In this document: piece after piece, positions 15,397-23,559 of the stretch
How positions within the stretch are numbered: position 1 is the first letter of the stretch
Layout: each line of letters opens with the position of its first letter
NCBI RefSeq assembly: GCF_000327285.1
Contig: NZ_HE998568.1
Location: forward strand, 660,786 to 724,785
DNA: 64,000 bases
From: Holdemania massiliensis AP2
Lineage (GTDB): Bacteria; Bacillota_I; Bacilli_A; Erysipelotrichales; Erysipelotrichaceae
Direction of reading: 5' to 3'
Made by a program: the position numbers and the translations under genes
Notes under the pieces: model-generated
Databases searched by the model: none
What the model was told of the DNA's origin: nothing
Seen by the model: only the letters and a program-made list of their open reading frames with translations

Positions 15397-16886
15397 AACG
15401 CAGCCGCCTCTTTCCGTTTCATATGCTCTTTATAAGCTTCATAATCACTGACGCACAGGAAGTAGCCTTCCGGATCCTTCTTGTACTGCAGCTGAGGAAT
15501 CATCACCAATACGAGAATGACAATCGCTACGCCGATGTAAGACAGATATTTCATGATGAAGGTGAAGATCGGCCAAATGACCGCCCAGTCAAACATCGCC
15601 ATGTAGCCGCCGAATTCGACCACACCGATACCATTGTAGGTAAAGGCCATCGCAGCAATCACTGAGCAGACAACCTGCAAGATGCCTGAGAAGAAAGTCG
15701 TGACCATCGCCGCTTTAGCACCGGCTTTGGCATTGACATAAATCGCAATCGTCGCATTGTCAAAGAAAACAGGAACGAAGCCCGCAATCGCCAGGACCGG
15801 TGATTTAAAGAGAATCAAACCGATAATCGCCAAGAATTGGCCCAAAGCGCCGAACATAAAGCCAAAGGTTACGGCATTTTCTGAACCGAAGCCATAGCCG
15901 GCGGCACAATCGACACCGACAATCGCGCCTGGGAGCAGTTTGCTTTGGATGCCCTGGAACGATGCGGTTAATTCGCCGACGAAGGTCCGGACGCCCAATT
16001 TCAGAATCGACAGATAAACCGCAAAGGCTAATGAGGTATCCAGGATATAGAACAGGAAGCTTTTGCCTTCGCCCAGCATCCCTGCGCTGACCAGATAATC
16101 TTTGCCTAGAACAAGCAGAATGACCGCGAAGAACAACGTCATTAACAAGGCTGTGGAAACCATATCTTCATTAAAAATAGACAGCCAGCCCGGCAGATCA
16201 TAATCTTCAAGACGTTTGACTTTGCCGTCTTTTCCCTTAAAGAATTTATAGCCGATCGCGGACCAGATCGCAATTCCGAACATTTGTTGATGCGCAACGC
16301 AGAATCCTGCGCCATCCGTCAGATTTTGCGCTACCTCAACCGTAAGATTCGAGCCGACCGCCCAATACAGACCTAAGAGAATCGACATGATCAGCATTAA
16401 TGGCCAGTCACCCAGCTGCGGGAAGCAGGTAAAGATGAACCAGAATGCGATCGTAGCCTGCTGTGTCTGAATGTGCCCTGTCGTAAAGACAGCTCTCATC
16501 TTTGTATATTTCTGGAATTTGACAAGCAGTAAGTTAAATACAAAGGCAAACAACAGCAGAAGCATTGCCTGTGAGAAAGATTTACCAGCTGCTTCCAGGG
16601 CTGACTGGGCTGCAGCCTGTCCCATGTACGTATCCAAAACGATAGCGCTTAAATTAAACTTGTCCTGCAAGGCCGCAATGATCGGCTTGAAGGTGCTGCT
16701 TAATCCGCCGGAACCGACCGTCAGAATTTTATAGCCGACGACGGCTTTGATAAAACCTGCGCATGATTCATGAAACGGCTTTTTCATCAGCATGTACCCG
16801 ATGATAACGAGCAAACCGATAAAATAGGCCGGCTGAGTTAAGAAATTGTTGACAAAATACGCCCAAATCAATTCAAGAAATCCCAT
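15393..16886 (-). CDS. ulaA: PTS system ascorbate-type IIC permease (UlaA/SgaT)
   Basis: A 497-residue membrane permease with about ten to eleven hydrophobic helices. Family blocks include ILTVGSGGLSSTFKPI, TGHIQTQQATIAFWF, TDGAGFCVAHQQMFG, DLPGWLSIFNEDMVSTA, GVRTFVGELTASFQGI and LPGAIVGVDCAAGYGF, all close to E. coli UlaA, which transports and phosphorylates L-ascorbate. It is slightly longer at both ends. The start follows AAAGGAGGG. The gene order IIA-IIC-IIB and the adjacent Ula enzymes support ascorbate or a closely related sugar acid as substrate. Confidence 0.93.
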   Translation of the reverse strand: MGFLELIWAYFVNNFLTQPAYFIGLLVIIGYMLMKKPFHESCAGFIKAVVGYKILTVGSGGLSSTFKPIIAALQDKFNLSAIVLDTYMGQAAAQSALEAAGKSFSQAMLLLLFAFVFNLLLVKFQKYTKMRAVFTTGHIQTQQATIAFWFIFTCFPQLGDWPLMLIMSILLGLYWAVGSNLTVEVAQNLTDGAGFCVAHQQMFGIAIWSAIGYKFFKGKDGKVKRLEDYDLPGWLSIFNEDMVSTALLMTLFFAVILLVLGKDYLVSAGMLGEGKSFLFYILDTSLAFAVYLSILKLGVRTFVGELTASFQGIQSKLLPGAIVGVDCAAGYGFGSENAVTFGFMFGALGQFLAIIGLILFKSPVLAIAGFVPVFFDNATIAIYVNAKAGAKAAMVTTFFSGILQVVCSVIAAMAFTYNGIGVVEFGGYMAMFDWAVIWPIFTFIMKYLSYIGVAIVILVLVMIPQLQYKKDPEGYFLCVSDYEAYKEHMKRKEAAAL

Positions 16887-16905
16887 GATGCCCTCCTTTT
16901 AATAA

Positions 16906-17370
16906 TTATTGTTCGGAATATTTCCAGTGTACTTTCATCAAATCATCTGCATTTTGTGCTTTCAACAGGTCTTCTATCGCTCCGTCCTTGAGCAGAAATT
17001 CAGCCAGGGCCACCATATTGCTCAAATGTTTCTCATTATCGGTCGCCGCCAAGGTGAAAAACAAGCGAGCATTCTTGGATGGATCCTCAGGATCAAAAAC
17101 AACCGGCTTTTCCGTTTTCATGAAGCTGAGGCAGGTATCATGCACCCCTTCTCCCCCAAGGGTAGAATGCGGCATGGCGACTTCCGGAGCAATGATAATG
17201 TACGGTCCATATTCCTTCACATTTTCAATAATTGAACGAATATAACTGTCTTCTATAATCCCGTCGGCCCGCAGAGGTTCAGCGGCTGCTTGAATGGCGT
17301 CTGTCCAGTCCGCAAATCCTTCGCAAAAAATGTAGTGATTTGAAACAACGATGTCCTTTAAAATTGTCAA
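16906..17370 (-). CDS. ulaC: PTS system ascorbate-type IIA component (UlaC)
   Basis: The 154-residue IIA protein of the mannitol/fructose/ascorbate type takes phosphate from HPr on the His of PEVAMPHST and donates it to UlaB. Length equals E. coli UlaC. The start is unclear: TTG at 17370 lies only 2 bp after AGGAGG, whereas an ATT two codons later has 8 bp spacing and would give the more usual N-terminus (M)LKDI. No ATG or GTG is available. It is the first gene after a 180-bp regulatory gap and 19 bp ahead of ulaA. Confidence 0.88.
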   Translation of the reverse strand: MTILKDIVVSNHYIFCEGFADWTDAIQAAAEPLRADGIIEDSYIRSIIENVKEYGPYIIIAPEVAMPHSTLGGEGVHDTCLSFMKTEKPVVFDPEDPSKNARLFFTLAATDNEKHLSNMVALAEFLLKDGAIEDLLKAQNADDLMKVHWKYSEQ

Positions 17371-17550
17371 GGCCTCCTCTCTAGCTTAAGCTATCTAAAG
17401 TTTAGCACGCGAAGAAACCGCTTTCAACGAATTATATGAACCATTAAATAGATTTATGATTTTTAAGCATTTATTCCAAGGATATCTCTGGATTTTATTT
17501 CCATTTTACGATTATTTTATTCATTTAACGATTATTTATAAGTTTGTTTG
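17371..17550 (-). promoter_or_regulatory. PTS operon promoter with probable DeoR operators
   Basis: Read on the minus strand, two near-identical 16-mers, AAATAATCGTTAAATG and AAATAATCGTAAAATG, lie about 21 bp apart (two helical turns; about 17492-17534). AAAAATCATAAAT follows at about 17451-17463, resembling the TTATGATTTA repeats beside the DeoR gene at 23.4 kb. Further on, TTGAAA, a 17-bp spacer and TAAACT form a promoter. A perfect 12-bp palindrome TAGCTTAAGCTA (17382-17393) lies just before the ribosome-binding site. Confidence 0.6.
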
Positions 17551-18192
17551 TCATCTTCCAGATTGGCCATAATGCGTCCATCCCGCCGCTTCTTTCGCGA
17601 TCTCCGCTTCGGAAAGCTCCGGCACCGGCCCCATAATCCGGGCCATACAATAGGTCTTCGCGGCTTCCTCAAGATAAACCGCTGAATACAAGGCTTCCTT
17701 TAAATCCTTTCCAAAGGTGATCACGCCATGATGCTTCATAATCACCGCGGCGGCTTCTTTGGCATATTCAACCGCCAGTTGTCCCATTCCGACATCCTGG
17801 GACGGCGTAAACGGTGCAACCTGAATCCGGGCATGCGCGGCGTCGATCAAAGTCACCATGCAGGCTGGCAGCGAATCATTGTTGAAACCAATCGCTGTTG
17901 CATACGGCTGATGCGTATGAATAATAGCGTTGATCGGAAGATGATCAAAGACATAGATCAACGCGGAAGAATCTGAAGATGGTTTAAGCCGGCCTTCGAT
18001 CACGCGGCATTCATGATCAATCACAACGATATCCTCCGGCGTCATTTCCTCATACAGCATTCCGGAAGGCGTAACCAGATACCGTTCTTGATCCACACGC
18101 AGCGAAACATTGCCGCCTGTCAATGAAATCAGCCGATATTCCTTCATTTTCAAGCAGGCATCCAGCATTTCCTGTTTTTCTTTCTCGTACAT
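17551..18192 (-). CDS. Class II aldolase/epimerase family protein (second copy)
   Basis: A 213-residue class II aldolase-fold enzyme: SLTGGNVSLR, VTPSGMLYEEM, RLKPSSDSSALI, zinc ligands in IIHTHQPYATAIG, and KHHGVITFGKDL. It lacks the TTHGDYFYG block of UlaF/AraD at 13303, so it is nearer to L-fuculose-1-phosphate aldolase or L-ribulose-phosphate 4-epimerase-like aldolases than to true UlaF. Reaction inferred only: retro-aldol cleavage or epimerisation of a pentulose/hexulose phosphate. Its partner 10 bp upstream is an Rpe-like 3-epimerase; the pair forms the promoter-proximal part of the minus-strand arm. Confidence 0.85.
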   Translation of the reverse strand: MYEKEKQEMLDACLKMKEYRLISLTGGNVSLRVDQERYLVTPSGMLYEEMTPEDIVVIDHECRVIEGRLKPSSDSSALIYVFDHLPINAIIHTHQPYATAIGFNNDSLPACMVTLIDAAHARIQVAPFTPSQDVGMGQLAVEYAKEAAAVIMKHHGVITFGKDLKEALYSAVYLEEAAKTYCMARIMGPVPELSEAEIAKEAAGWTHYGQSGR

Positions 18193-18201
18193 AATTTCCT
18201 C

Positions 18202-18831
18202 CTATAATTTTTCATATTCTTTTAGGCTTTGGAGCGGATCTGCGCTGTTCCAGACAGCACGGCCCATAACCACAGCGGTGACCCCCGCTTCTGATAAAGA
18301 TCGGATGTTTTCCGCCTGAATTCCGCCGTCCGCCCAGATCTCAATGTTTTTCGGCAAAATCGCTCGGGCTTCTTGAATCTTCTCGATCATGGCCGGGCAG
18401 AAATTTTCTCCTGCTTCATCCGGTTCGGCAGTCATGATCAGGATATAGTCCAGACTGGGGAAAAAGGGTCTGAATTCCCGAACTTGCGTTTTAAAATTCA
18501 CAGCGATGCCGGCCTTGGCTCCCATCTTTTTAATTAGATTGATTTCCCGCAGCGGATAGGCGGAAGCTTCCCCATGGAAGCAGATATGAGAAAAATGACA
18601 GCCGCTGAGAGTTTGTAAAAACAGATAAGGCTGATCAGTCAACAAATGCAGGTCGAATTCAAAATCGGTCTGCTGCACCAGCTGACGAACCGTCTTTTGG
18701 CCAAATGTGATATTGGGCAGAAAATGACCGTCTTCGATATCGACATGAACATGGGGATGGCCTCTGATTTTTTCGAGCTCCCCGCTGATATTTAACGGGT
18801 TCGCGGATGCGATTGATGGATAGACCTTCAT
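18202..18831 (-). CDS. Ribulose-phosphate 3-epimerase family protein
   Basis: This 209-residue TIM-barrel protein has Rpe-type features: PSIASANPLNI, VHVDIEDGHFLPNITFG (metal-binding His and Asp), FDLHLLTDQP, CFHGEAS, LIMTAEPDEAGENF and WADGGIQAENI. It is diverged from housekeeping Rpe (which has the canonical HxDxMDG motif), as here DIEDGH replaces it, so the substrate may be another pentulose or hexulose phosphate. It is the first gene of the minus-strand arm, starting after GAGGGATATT, and diverges from ulaG. Confidence 0.85.
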   Translation of the reverse strand: MKVYPSIASANPLNISGELEKIRGHPHVHVDIEDGHFLPNITFGQKTVRQLVQQTDFEFDLHLLTDQPYLFLQTLSGCHFSHICFHGEASAYPLREINLIKKMGAKAGIAVNFKTQVREFRPFFPSLDYILIMTAEPDEAGENFCPAMIEKIQEARAILPKNIEIWADGGIQAENIRSLSEAGVTAVVMGRAVWNSADPLQSLKEYEKL

Positions 18832-18993
18832 AATATCCCTCCTTTATGGATGTTTTCATTCTAGTAATTTTAAGGATATTTAGCTATATCACTCTTATAT
18901 CATTTCCTAAAACGTTCAAATCGTTCATATAAAAGGCTATCCAGCATAAAATCGCCCATGTATAATGGAAACATAAATAAAGGAGGTCATAAA
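18832..18993. promoter_or_regulatory. Divergent region between Rpe-like gene and ulaG
   Basis: The region holds TATAAT at 18961-18966 with no good -35 box for the plus strand, which suggests activator dependence. A tandem 9-mer CGTTCAAAT CGTTCATAT (18913-18930) sits upstream. UlaG is preceded by AAAGGAGG (18980-18986). Confidence 0.45.
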
Positions 18994-20100
18994 ATGCCTA
19001 ATGTCAAGGATGTAACCCGCGAAAGCTGGGTCCTCAGTACCTTCCCGGAATGGGGAACCTGGCTGAATGAAGAAATTGCTGAAACGGTCGTCGAAAAAGG
19101 AACTTTCGCGATGTGGTGGTTAGGATGCACCGGCTTATGGATTAAAACTGAAAATAACACCAATATCGCAATGGATTACTGGTGTGGTTCCGGAAAACGT
19201 TCGCATTATGACGATGCCGGCAGCCGCAAGATGATGGATCCGGATCACCAGATGGCAAGAATGTCCGGCGCCCGTCAGCTGCAGCCTAATCTGCGCGCTG
19301 TGCCGGCAGTACTGGATCCCTTTGCGGTCAGCGAAATTGACGCGGTCTTTGCGTCTCATACGCACACCGATCATATCGATGTCAATTTGGCCGCGGCGGT
19401 CTTAAACAACGTCAAAAAGAAAACGGTGATCAATGATGTCGAACGCGATGTTCCGTTTATCGGCTCTAAATTTGCCACCGATTTATGGCGCAGCTGGGGT
19501 GTTCCGGAGGATCGCCTGATTACAGTTCGTCCTGGAAATGTGATTAAAATCAGAGATATCGAGGTCACCGCCGTCGAATCGGTGGACCGGACAATCCTGA
19601 TCACTGCACCGCCGCATGGTGAGGTCAAGGGCATGGCCTGCGACGATATGGATGAGCGTGCAGTCAGTTATGTTGTCAAAACTCCGGGCGGTACGATTTA
19701 CCACAGCGGTGACTCCCATTTCGGCAACATGTATGCCAAGCACGGCAATCAATTTGATATCGACGTTGCGTTTGGATCCTTTGGGGAAAATCCGCGCGGC
19801 ATCACCGATAAAATGACGGCCAGCGATATTCTGCGAATGGGCGAAGACCTGAAGACGAAGGTCATGATTCCCTATCATCATGATTTGTGGACAAATTTTA
19901 AAGCCGATACCAACGAGATTCTTGTATTGTGGTACATGCGGAAAAATCGTCTGCAGTATCAATTCAAGCCGTTTATTTGGGAAGTTGGCGGTAAGTTTGT
20001 TTATCCGGATGACAAAGATAAGATTTCATATAACTATCCAAGAGGGTTCGATGATATCTTTACTCACGATATAAATTTACCGTTCCCTAGTTTCCTTTAA
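18994..20100 (+). CDS. ulaG: L-ascorbate-6-phosphate lactonase (UlaG)
   Basis: UlaG opens the lactone ring of L-ascorbate-6-phosphate to 3-keto-L-gulonate-6-phosphate. The metallo-beta-lactamase fold is evident from [12 protein letters not shown], the metal motif [19 protein letters not shown] and the late IPYHHDLW. I chose ATG 18994 after AAAGGAGG; the in-frame ATG at 18958 overlaps the -10 region. At 368 residues it is near the E. coli length. It leads the plus-strand arm; a terminator-like hairpin directly follows its stop, before the second ulaE. Confidence 0.93.
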   Translation: MPNVKDVTRESWVLSTFPEWGTWLNEEIAETVVEKGTFAMWWLGCTGLWIKTENNTNIAMDYWCGSGKRSHYDDAGSRKMMDPDHQMARMSGARQLQPNLRAVPAVLDPFAVSEIDAVFASHTHTDHIDVNLAAAVLNNVKKKTVINDVERDVPFIGSKFATDLWRSWGVPEDRLITVRPGNVIKIRDIEVTAVESVDRTILITAPPHGEVKGMACDDMDERAVSYVVKTPGGTIYHSGDSHFGNMYAKHGNQFDIDVAFGSFGENPRGITDKMTASDILRMGEDLKTKVMIPYHHDLWTNFKADTNEILVLWYMRKNRLQYQFKPFIWEVGGKFVYPDDKDKISYNYPRGFDDIFTHDINLPFPSFL

Positions 20101-20104
20101 TCCT

Positions 20105-20138
20105 TTCAGGAACAGCTTTCGGGTTGTTCCTTCTTTTT
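20105..20138 (+). terminator. Terminator or attenuator between ulaG and ulaE2
   Basis: AGGAACA (20108-20114) pairs with TGTTCCT (20125-20131) around a TTTCGGG-type loop, followed by TTCTTTTT. The next gene starts only 3 bp after the T-tract with no ribosome-binding site, so the hairpin probably sets the level of read-through. Confidence 0.75.
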
Positions 20139-20140
20139 CA

Positions 20141-20986
20141 ATGACCAATTTAGAAGCCATTCCTCTTGGTATTTATGAAAAAGGGATTCCCCTTGCTTTG
20201 CCATGGAAAGAAAAGTTTCAGATCGCAAAAAAGACGGGTTTTGATTATATAGAACTGAGCGTCGACGGCCAGTCTTGCCGTTTGCAGCGGCTGGATTGGA
20301 CTGATCAAGACTGTACTGAATTGAAAGCTCTGGCCCAACAGTTTCAAATGCCCTTTAGAACGATGGCGTTAAGCGCCAACCGATTCTTTCCGCTGGGTGA
20401 TCCTCTGTTGTCTGATCAGGGAATCGACATCATCAAAAAAGCGGTGCAGTTGGCAGCCCGCCTGGATATTCCTGTGATTCAGCTAGCTCCTTACGATGTA
20501 TATCAAAAGCCAAGCACTCCGGCAACTCGTGCGCGGTTTACCAACGCCTTACTGTCGGTATTGGATTTTGCCAGAAAATATTCGATCCTTCTCGCCATGG
20601 AAGTCCTGGAAGATGTACCGCATTTCTGCCGAATCGGCCAATGTACGGATTATATCCGCGAACTTCGCCATCCGCAGCTGAAGCTGTATGCAGATACGGG
20701 CAATCTTGTATATAACGGCTATGATGCGGCAGAAGAGCTGACCTATGCACACGGTGAAATTATCGCCTGTCATTTAAAAGACGCCGTTTTCCACAATGAA
20801 CATAACGTTCCCTTTGGTTCAGGGTTGGTCGATTTTAACCGCTGTCTGCATTATTTTAAACACATTCCCTACGAAGGGACCTTTACTGCGGAAGTCTGGT
20901 GCGAGGAAGACATGAGTTTTATTCCACAGCTTTCCAGTATTCATCGTTTTTTAGCAGCAAAAATTATGGAGGAAAACAGAAAATGA
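20141..20986 (+). CDS. L-xylulose-5-phosphate 3-epimerase-like protein (UlaE), copy 2
   Basis: This 281-residue protein is clearly UlaE-like (PLGIYEKGIP, FDYIELSVDGQ, RLQRLDW, SANRFFPLGD, IQLAPYDVYQ, MEVLEDVPHF, YADTGNLVYNG, CHLKDAVFHN, FTAEVWCEE) but diverged from copy 1. For example it reads SANRFFPLG where copy 1 has SGHRRYPLG. No Shine-Dalgarno lies before ATG 20141, which is 3 bp after the T-tract of a hairpin; expression may depend on read-through, or initiation may occur elsewhere. It overlaps ulaD by 4 bp. It may epimerise a related substrate or be a condition-specific isozyme. Confidence 0.85.
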   Translation: MTNLEAIPLGIYEKGIPLALPWKEKFQIAKKTGFDYIELSVDGQSCRLQRLDWTDQDCTELKALAQQFQMPFRTMALSANRFFPLGDPLLSDQGIDIIKKAVQLAARLDIPVIQLAPYDVYQKPSTPATRARFTNALLSVLDFARKYSILLAMEVLEDVPHFCRIGQCTDYIRELRHPQLKLYADTGNLVYNGYDAAEELTYAHGEIIACHLKDAVFHNEHNVPFGSGLVDFNRCLHYFKHIPYEGTFTAEVWCEEDMSFIPQLSSIHRFLAAKIMEENRK

Positions 20987-21633
20987 AAATCCCTGCTTTA
21001 CAGTTAGCCTTAGACTGCTCCAGCACCGAAGAAGCCATTCGTGACTGCCAGACCGGCGTTGTTGATGAAATTGACATTTTAGAATGTGGTTACTCTTTGA
21101 TTGCCGCCGAAGGCGTGCGCGTCGTTAAATTATTCCGGGAGATGTATCCGAAAAAACCGCTATTGGCTGATCTGAAAATCGTCGATGCCGGAAGCAAAAT
21201 CGGCGGCATGCTGCTGGACGGAAGACCGGATTATACAACGATCCTGTGCGCCTGTGAACCAGGCACCATTACTTCCGTCCAAGAAGAAGCAAGAAAACGC
21301 GGCCTGTCGACTCAATTGCAGATCGAGCTCTATGGCCACTGGTCTTTTGATGATGTTCCGCTGTGGAAAGAGTTGGGAATTTCCCAATTAACCTTACAGC
21401 ATTCCGGCGACAAACCCGGCGGATGGGATGAAGAGGAAATTGCCACGCTGAAAAAATTATGCGAGTATGGAATTGACGTTGCCGCAACCGGCAGCATCGG
21501 CTATGATGACTTGGAAAAATTCCGCAGCATCCCAGTTTCCTGCTTTATTTTTGGTCGGGCGATTCGCGGCGCTCAAGATCCGGCCGCTGAAGCCCGCCGT
21601 TTAAAGGAAAAAATCAAAGAAATCTGGTCATAA
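20983..21633 (+). CDS. ulaD: 3-keto-L-gulonate-6-phosphate decarboxylase (UlaD)
   Basis: UlaD decarboxylates 3-keto-L-gulonate-6-phosphate to L-xylulose-5-phosphate. I start it at ATG 20983, 5 bp after GGAGGAAAA and overlapping the ulaE2 stop; this gives MKIPALQLALD, the usual start of the family. Features include VDEIDILECGYSL, LADLKIVDAG (active-site Asp/Lys/Asp), QIELYGHWSFDD and FIFGRAIRGAQDP. The product is 216 residues, as in E. coli. With UlaG, UlaE and UlaF the full route from ascorbate-6-phosphate to D-xylulose-5-phosphate is present. Confidence 0.92.
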   Translation: MKIPALQLALDCSSTEEAIRDCQTGVVDEIDILECGYSLIAAEGVRVVKLFREMYPKKPLLADLKIVDAGSKIGGMLLDGRPDYTTILCACEPGTITSVQEEARKRGLSTQLQIELYGHWSFDDVPLWKELGISQLTLQHSGDKPGGWDEEEIATLKKLCEYGIDVAATGSIGYDDLEKFRSIPVSCFIFGRAIRGAQDPAAEARRLKEKIKEIWS

Positions 21634-21792
21634 TCTTTTTATCAGGAAGCCGCTGACAAGCGCTGCAGAAAAAAATTGTGATGTCAGATAACCCCCATTG
21701 GGCAGACGAATCCTTACATCCCGATCTTCGATCCCTATCGGCATGCTTTTCCGCTGATGAATACAGCCGCAAACAAGCCGCTCAAAAGCATT

Positions 21793-21830
21793 AAAAAAGC
21801 ATTGATTTCCTCAGATTTCAATGCTTTTTT
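21793..21830. terminator. Bidirectional terminator between ulaD and the DeoR gene
   Basis: AAGCATTGA and TCAATGCTT form a stem flanked by A6 and T6 tracts; it serves the convergent ulaD operon and the DeoR operon. The 160 bp before it shows no ORF. Confidence 0.85.
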
Positions 21831-21848
21831 CACGTTTGTTCTTTGAGG

Positions 21849-22634
21849 CTAGATTTTCCATCCGCCTTTCATCGCTTCCACCTTGATTACATTGATGCCG
21901 GTACTTTCTTTTACCTTCTCAATCACTTCATCATCGGCTTTCACATCGGTAATCAGATAATCGAAACCTTTCAGACTGGAATAGAAAAATGAATAACTGA
22001 CGCCGATCTTGGTGCTGTCGCACAAAACAAAACGCTGGCCGCTGGTACGTTTGATCATTGTCTGATTGATCAGCATTTCCTTCATCAATCCCGTTGATAT
22101 GCCATTTTCAGTTAATCCGCTGCAGCCGACGAAGCACTTGGTCGCCGTGATATTGTTCAGCGCTGCAACCGCAAAATCACCTGTCATAGAATTTTTTGGG
22201 AACCGCACCTCACCGCCGGTGAAAATAATCAGCACCTTGGGATCAGGTGTATAGTTAATTGCCCGCGCATTGTTGGTGATGATCGTTACGTGCTTATCTT
22301 TAATATAGTCGACAATCATCAAGGCTGTCGTACTGGAGTTTATAAAAATCACATCGTCTTCCTCGATATAAAGCGCCGCGCGTTTGGCAATCGCTTTCTG
22401 AAATGTGGTTCGTTCATATTCAGCATCTTCAACAAATTCCTGAATTAGCGATGCCCCGCCGTAGTTTCGGATAATCGCGCCTTTATCCTCCCAATACTGC
22501 AGATCCCGACGAATTGTAATCGGTGATACATGATATTTTTCAACTAATTCATCTACGCTGACAGACCGCTTTTCTTCAATTTGGCGCATGATCTTAATCC
22601 TGCGGTCATTCACGATTGCTTTGCTTACTTTCAT
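21849..22634 (-). CDS. DeoR-family transcriptional regulator of the ascorbate region
   Basis: A 261-residue DeoR protein: N-terminal HTH (about 8-60: IKIMRQIEEKRSVSVDELV, HVSPITIRRDL) and a sugar-phosphate-binding domain (INSSTTALMIVDYI, FTGGEVR, MTGDFAVAAL, LCDSTKIG). These normally repress until an intermediate binds. It lies between the ulaD arm and the BtpA-like gene and shares a start/stop overlap of 4 bp with the membrane-protein gene upstream. Repeated TTATGATTTA-like sites in its own upstream region and similar sites before ulaC make it the likely regulator of the region. Confidence 0.88.
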   Translation of the reverse strand: MKVSKAIVNDRRIKIMRQIEEKRSVSVDELVEKYHVSPITIRRDLQYWEDKGAIIRNYGGASLIQEFVEDAEYERTTFQKAIAKRAALYIEEDDVIFINSSTTALMIVDYIKDKHVTIITNNARAINYTPDPKVLIIFTGGEVRFPKNSMTGDFAVAALNNITATKCFVGCSGLTENGISTGLMKEMLINQTMIKRTSGQRFVLCDSTKIGVSYSFFYSSLKGFDYLITDVKADDEVIEKVKESTGINVIKVEAMKGGWKI

Positions 22635-23359
22635 GAAACGCGCCCCTCCCTTAATGCCTGAATCCGCTGCTGATACTCGGCCTTTTCTTCGCCGCTGGAT
22701 AAATTAGCGAGCTGACTGTAAATAAAGATGATTTCCTTCGGATTCATTTTAGAAACCTTTACGGACTTAAAGCATTCGTAGGCTTTCTTATTATTTCCCA
22801 ACGCCAGTTCATGCAGTCCGTCCAGTTCATCATAATGAATCAGATTCGGTCTTTTTTTCATTTTTTCAACAGCCTGAGCCTCGCTGTAAACCTGATTGAC
22901 TTTCTTGACATTTCCCAGCATCAGATAAGCTCTGATTTGATAATAATACATAACAATTAACAATTCAACGCTGCTTCTGAATTTCTTTTCGTTTTTTGCA
23001 ATGAGTTTGAGGACTTTATCGGGTTCTTTTTTTTCCATCGCAAGCATCACTTCAAAAATACCTGAATTCTTTTCATAATTCTTCGTGATATCCATTCTGC
23101 ATACACGCTGGTATTTCATCTCTGCAGCTTCCGGATCCAGCAGAAAATTCAGGGTATACAGTGCATCCTGATATAAATACTTCAAATATTCATAATAAAC
23201 AGCACAGGCGAAAATCGCTAAGCAAAAGATAAGCATGGCCCAGTCCAGAATAGTTTTTTCTGAATTCATAAACATACTGAAGGTCAAGCCAAGAAATCCC
23301 AAAAAGATGGCAGCGTTGATGATTGTGGTGATCTGTTGTTTGATTGAATATTTTTTCAT
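22631..23359 (-). CDS. Membrane-anchored TPR-like protein of unknown function
   Basis: I do not recognise this 242-residue protein. Two hydrophobic helices (about residues 14-30 and 38-58) are followed by an all-helical soluble part with TPR-like spacing (ELLIVMYYYQIRAYLMLGN, LHELALGNNKKAYECFKSV, IIFIYSQLANLSSGEEKAEY). It is the first gene of the DeoR operon and overlaps the regulator by 4 bp, so co-production is likely. It could anchor or modulate the regulator or sense transport activity; this is inference from context alone. Confidence 0.7.
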   Translation of the reverse strand: MKKYSIKQQITTIINAAIFLGFLGLTFSMFMNSEKTILDWAMLIFCLAIFACAVYYEYLKYLYQDALYTLNFLLDPEAAEMKYQRVCRMDITKNYEKNSGIFEVMLAMEKKEPDKVLKLIAKNEKKFRSSVELLIVMYYYQIRAYLMLGNVKKVNQVYSEAQAVEKMKKRPNLIHYDELDGLHELALGNNKKAYECFKSVKVSKMNPKEIIFIYSQLANLSSGEEKAEYQQRIQALREGRVS

Positions 23360-23390
23360 GTTCTCGATACCTCCGTCCTCATTATAGCAC

Positions 23391-23534
23391 TTATGATTTA
23401 TTTTTATGAATTATTTTTGATTAAATCATTAATTTTTATCATATACATGTATTTTTATGATTTAAGAACATTTAATCCGTTATATGATTACTCACTTTCA
23501 ATCACTAGAATCATATAATTCCTTGAACTATAAT
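23391..23534. promoter_or_regulatory. Operator array between the DeoR operon and the BtpA-like gene
   Basis: TTATGATTTA (23391-23400), TTATGAATTA (23404-23413) and TTATGATTTA (23455-23464) are direct repeats, and the palindromes TGATTAAATCA and ATACATGTAT (23443-23452) lie among them. TATAAT at 23529-23534 is the probable -10 box of the plus-strand gene. AT content here is far above the surroundings. Confidence 0.6.
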
Positions 23535-23559
23535 GGGGTTGTTCAAGGAGGAAATGATT

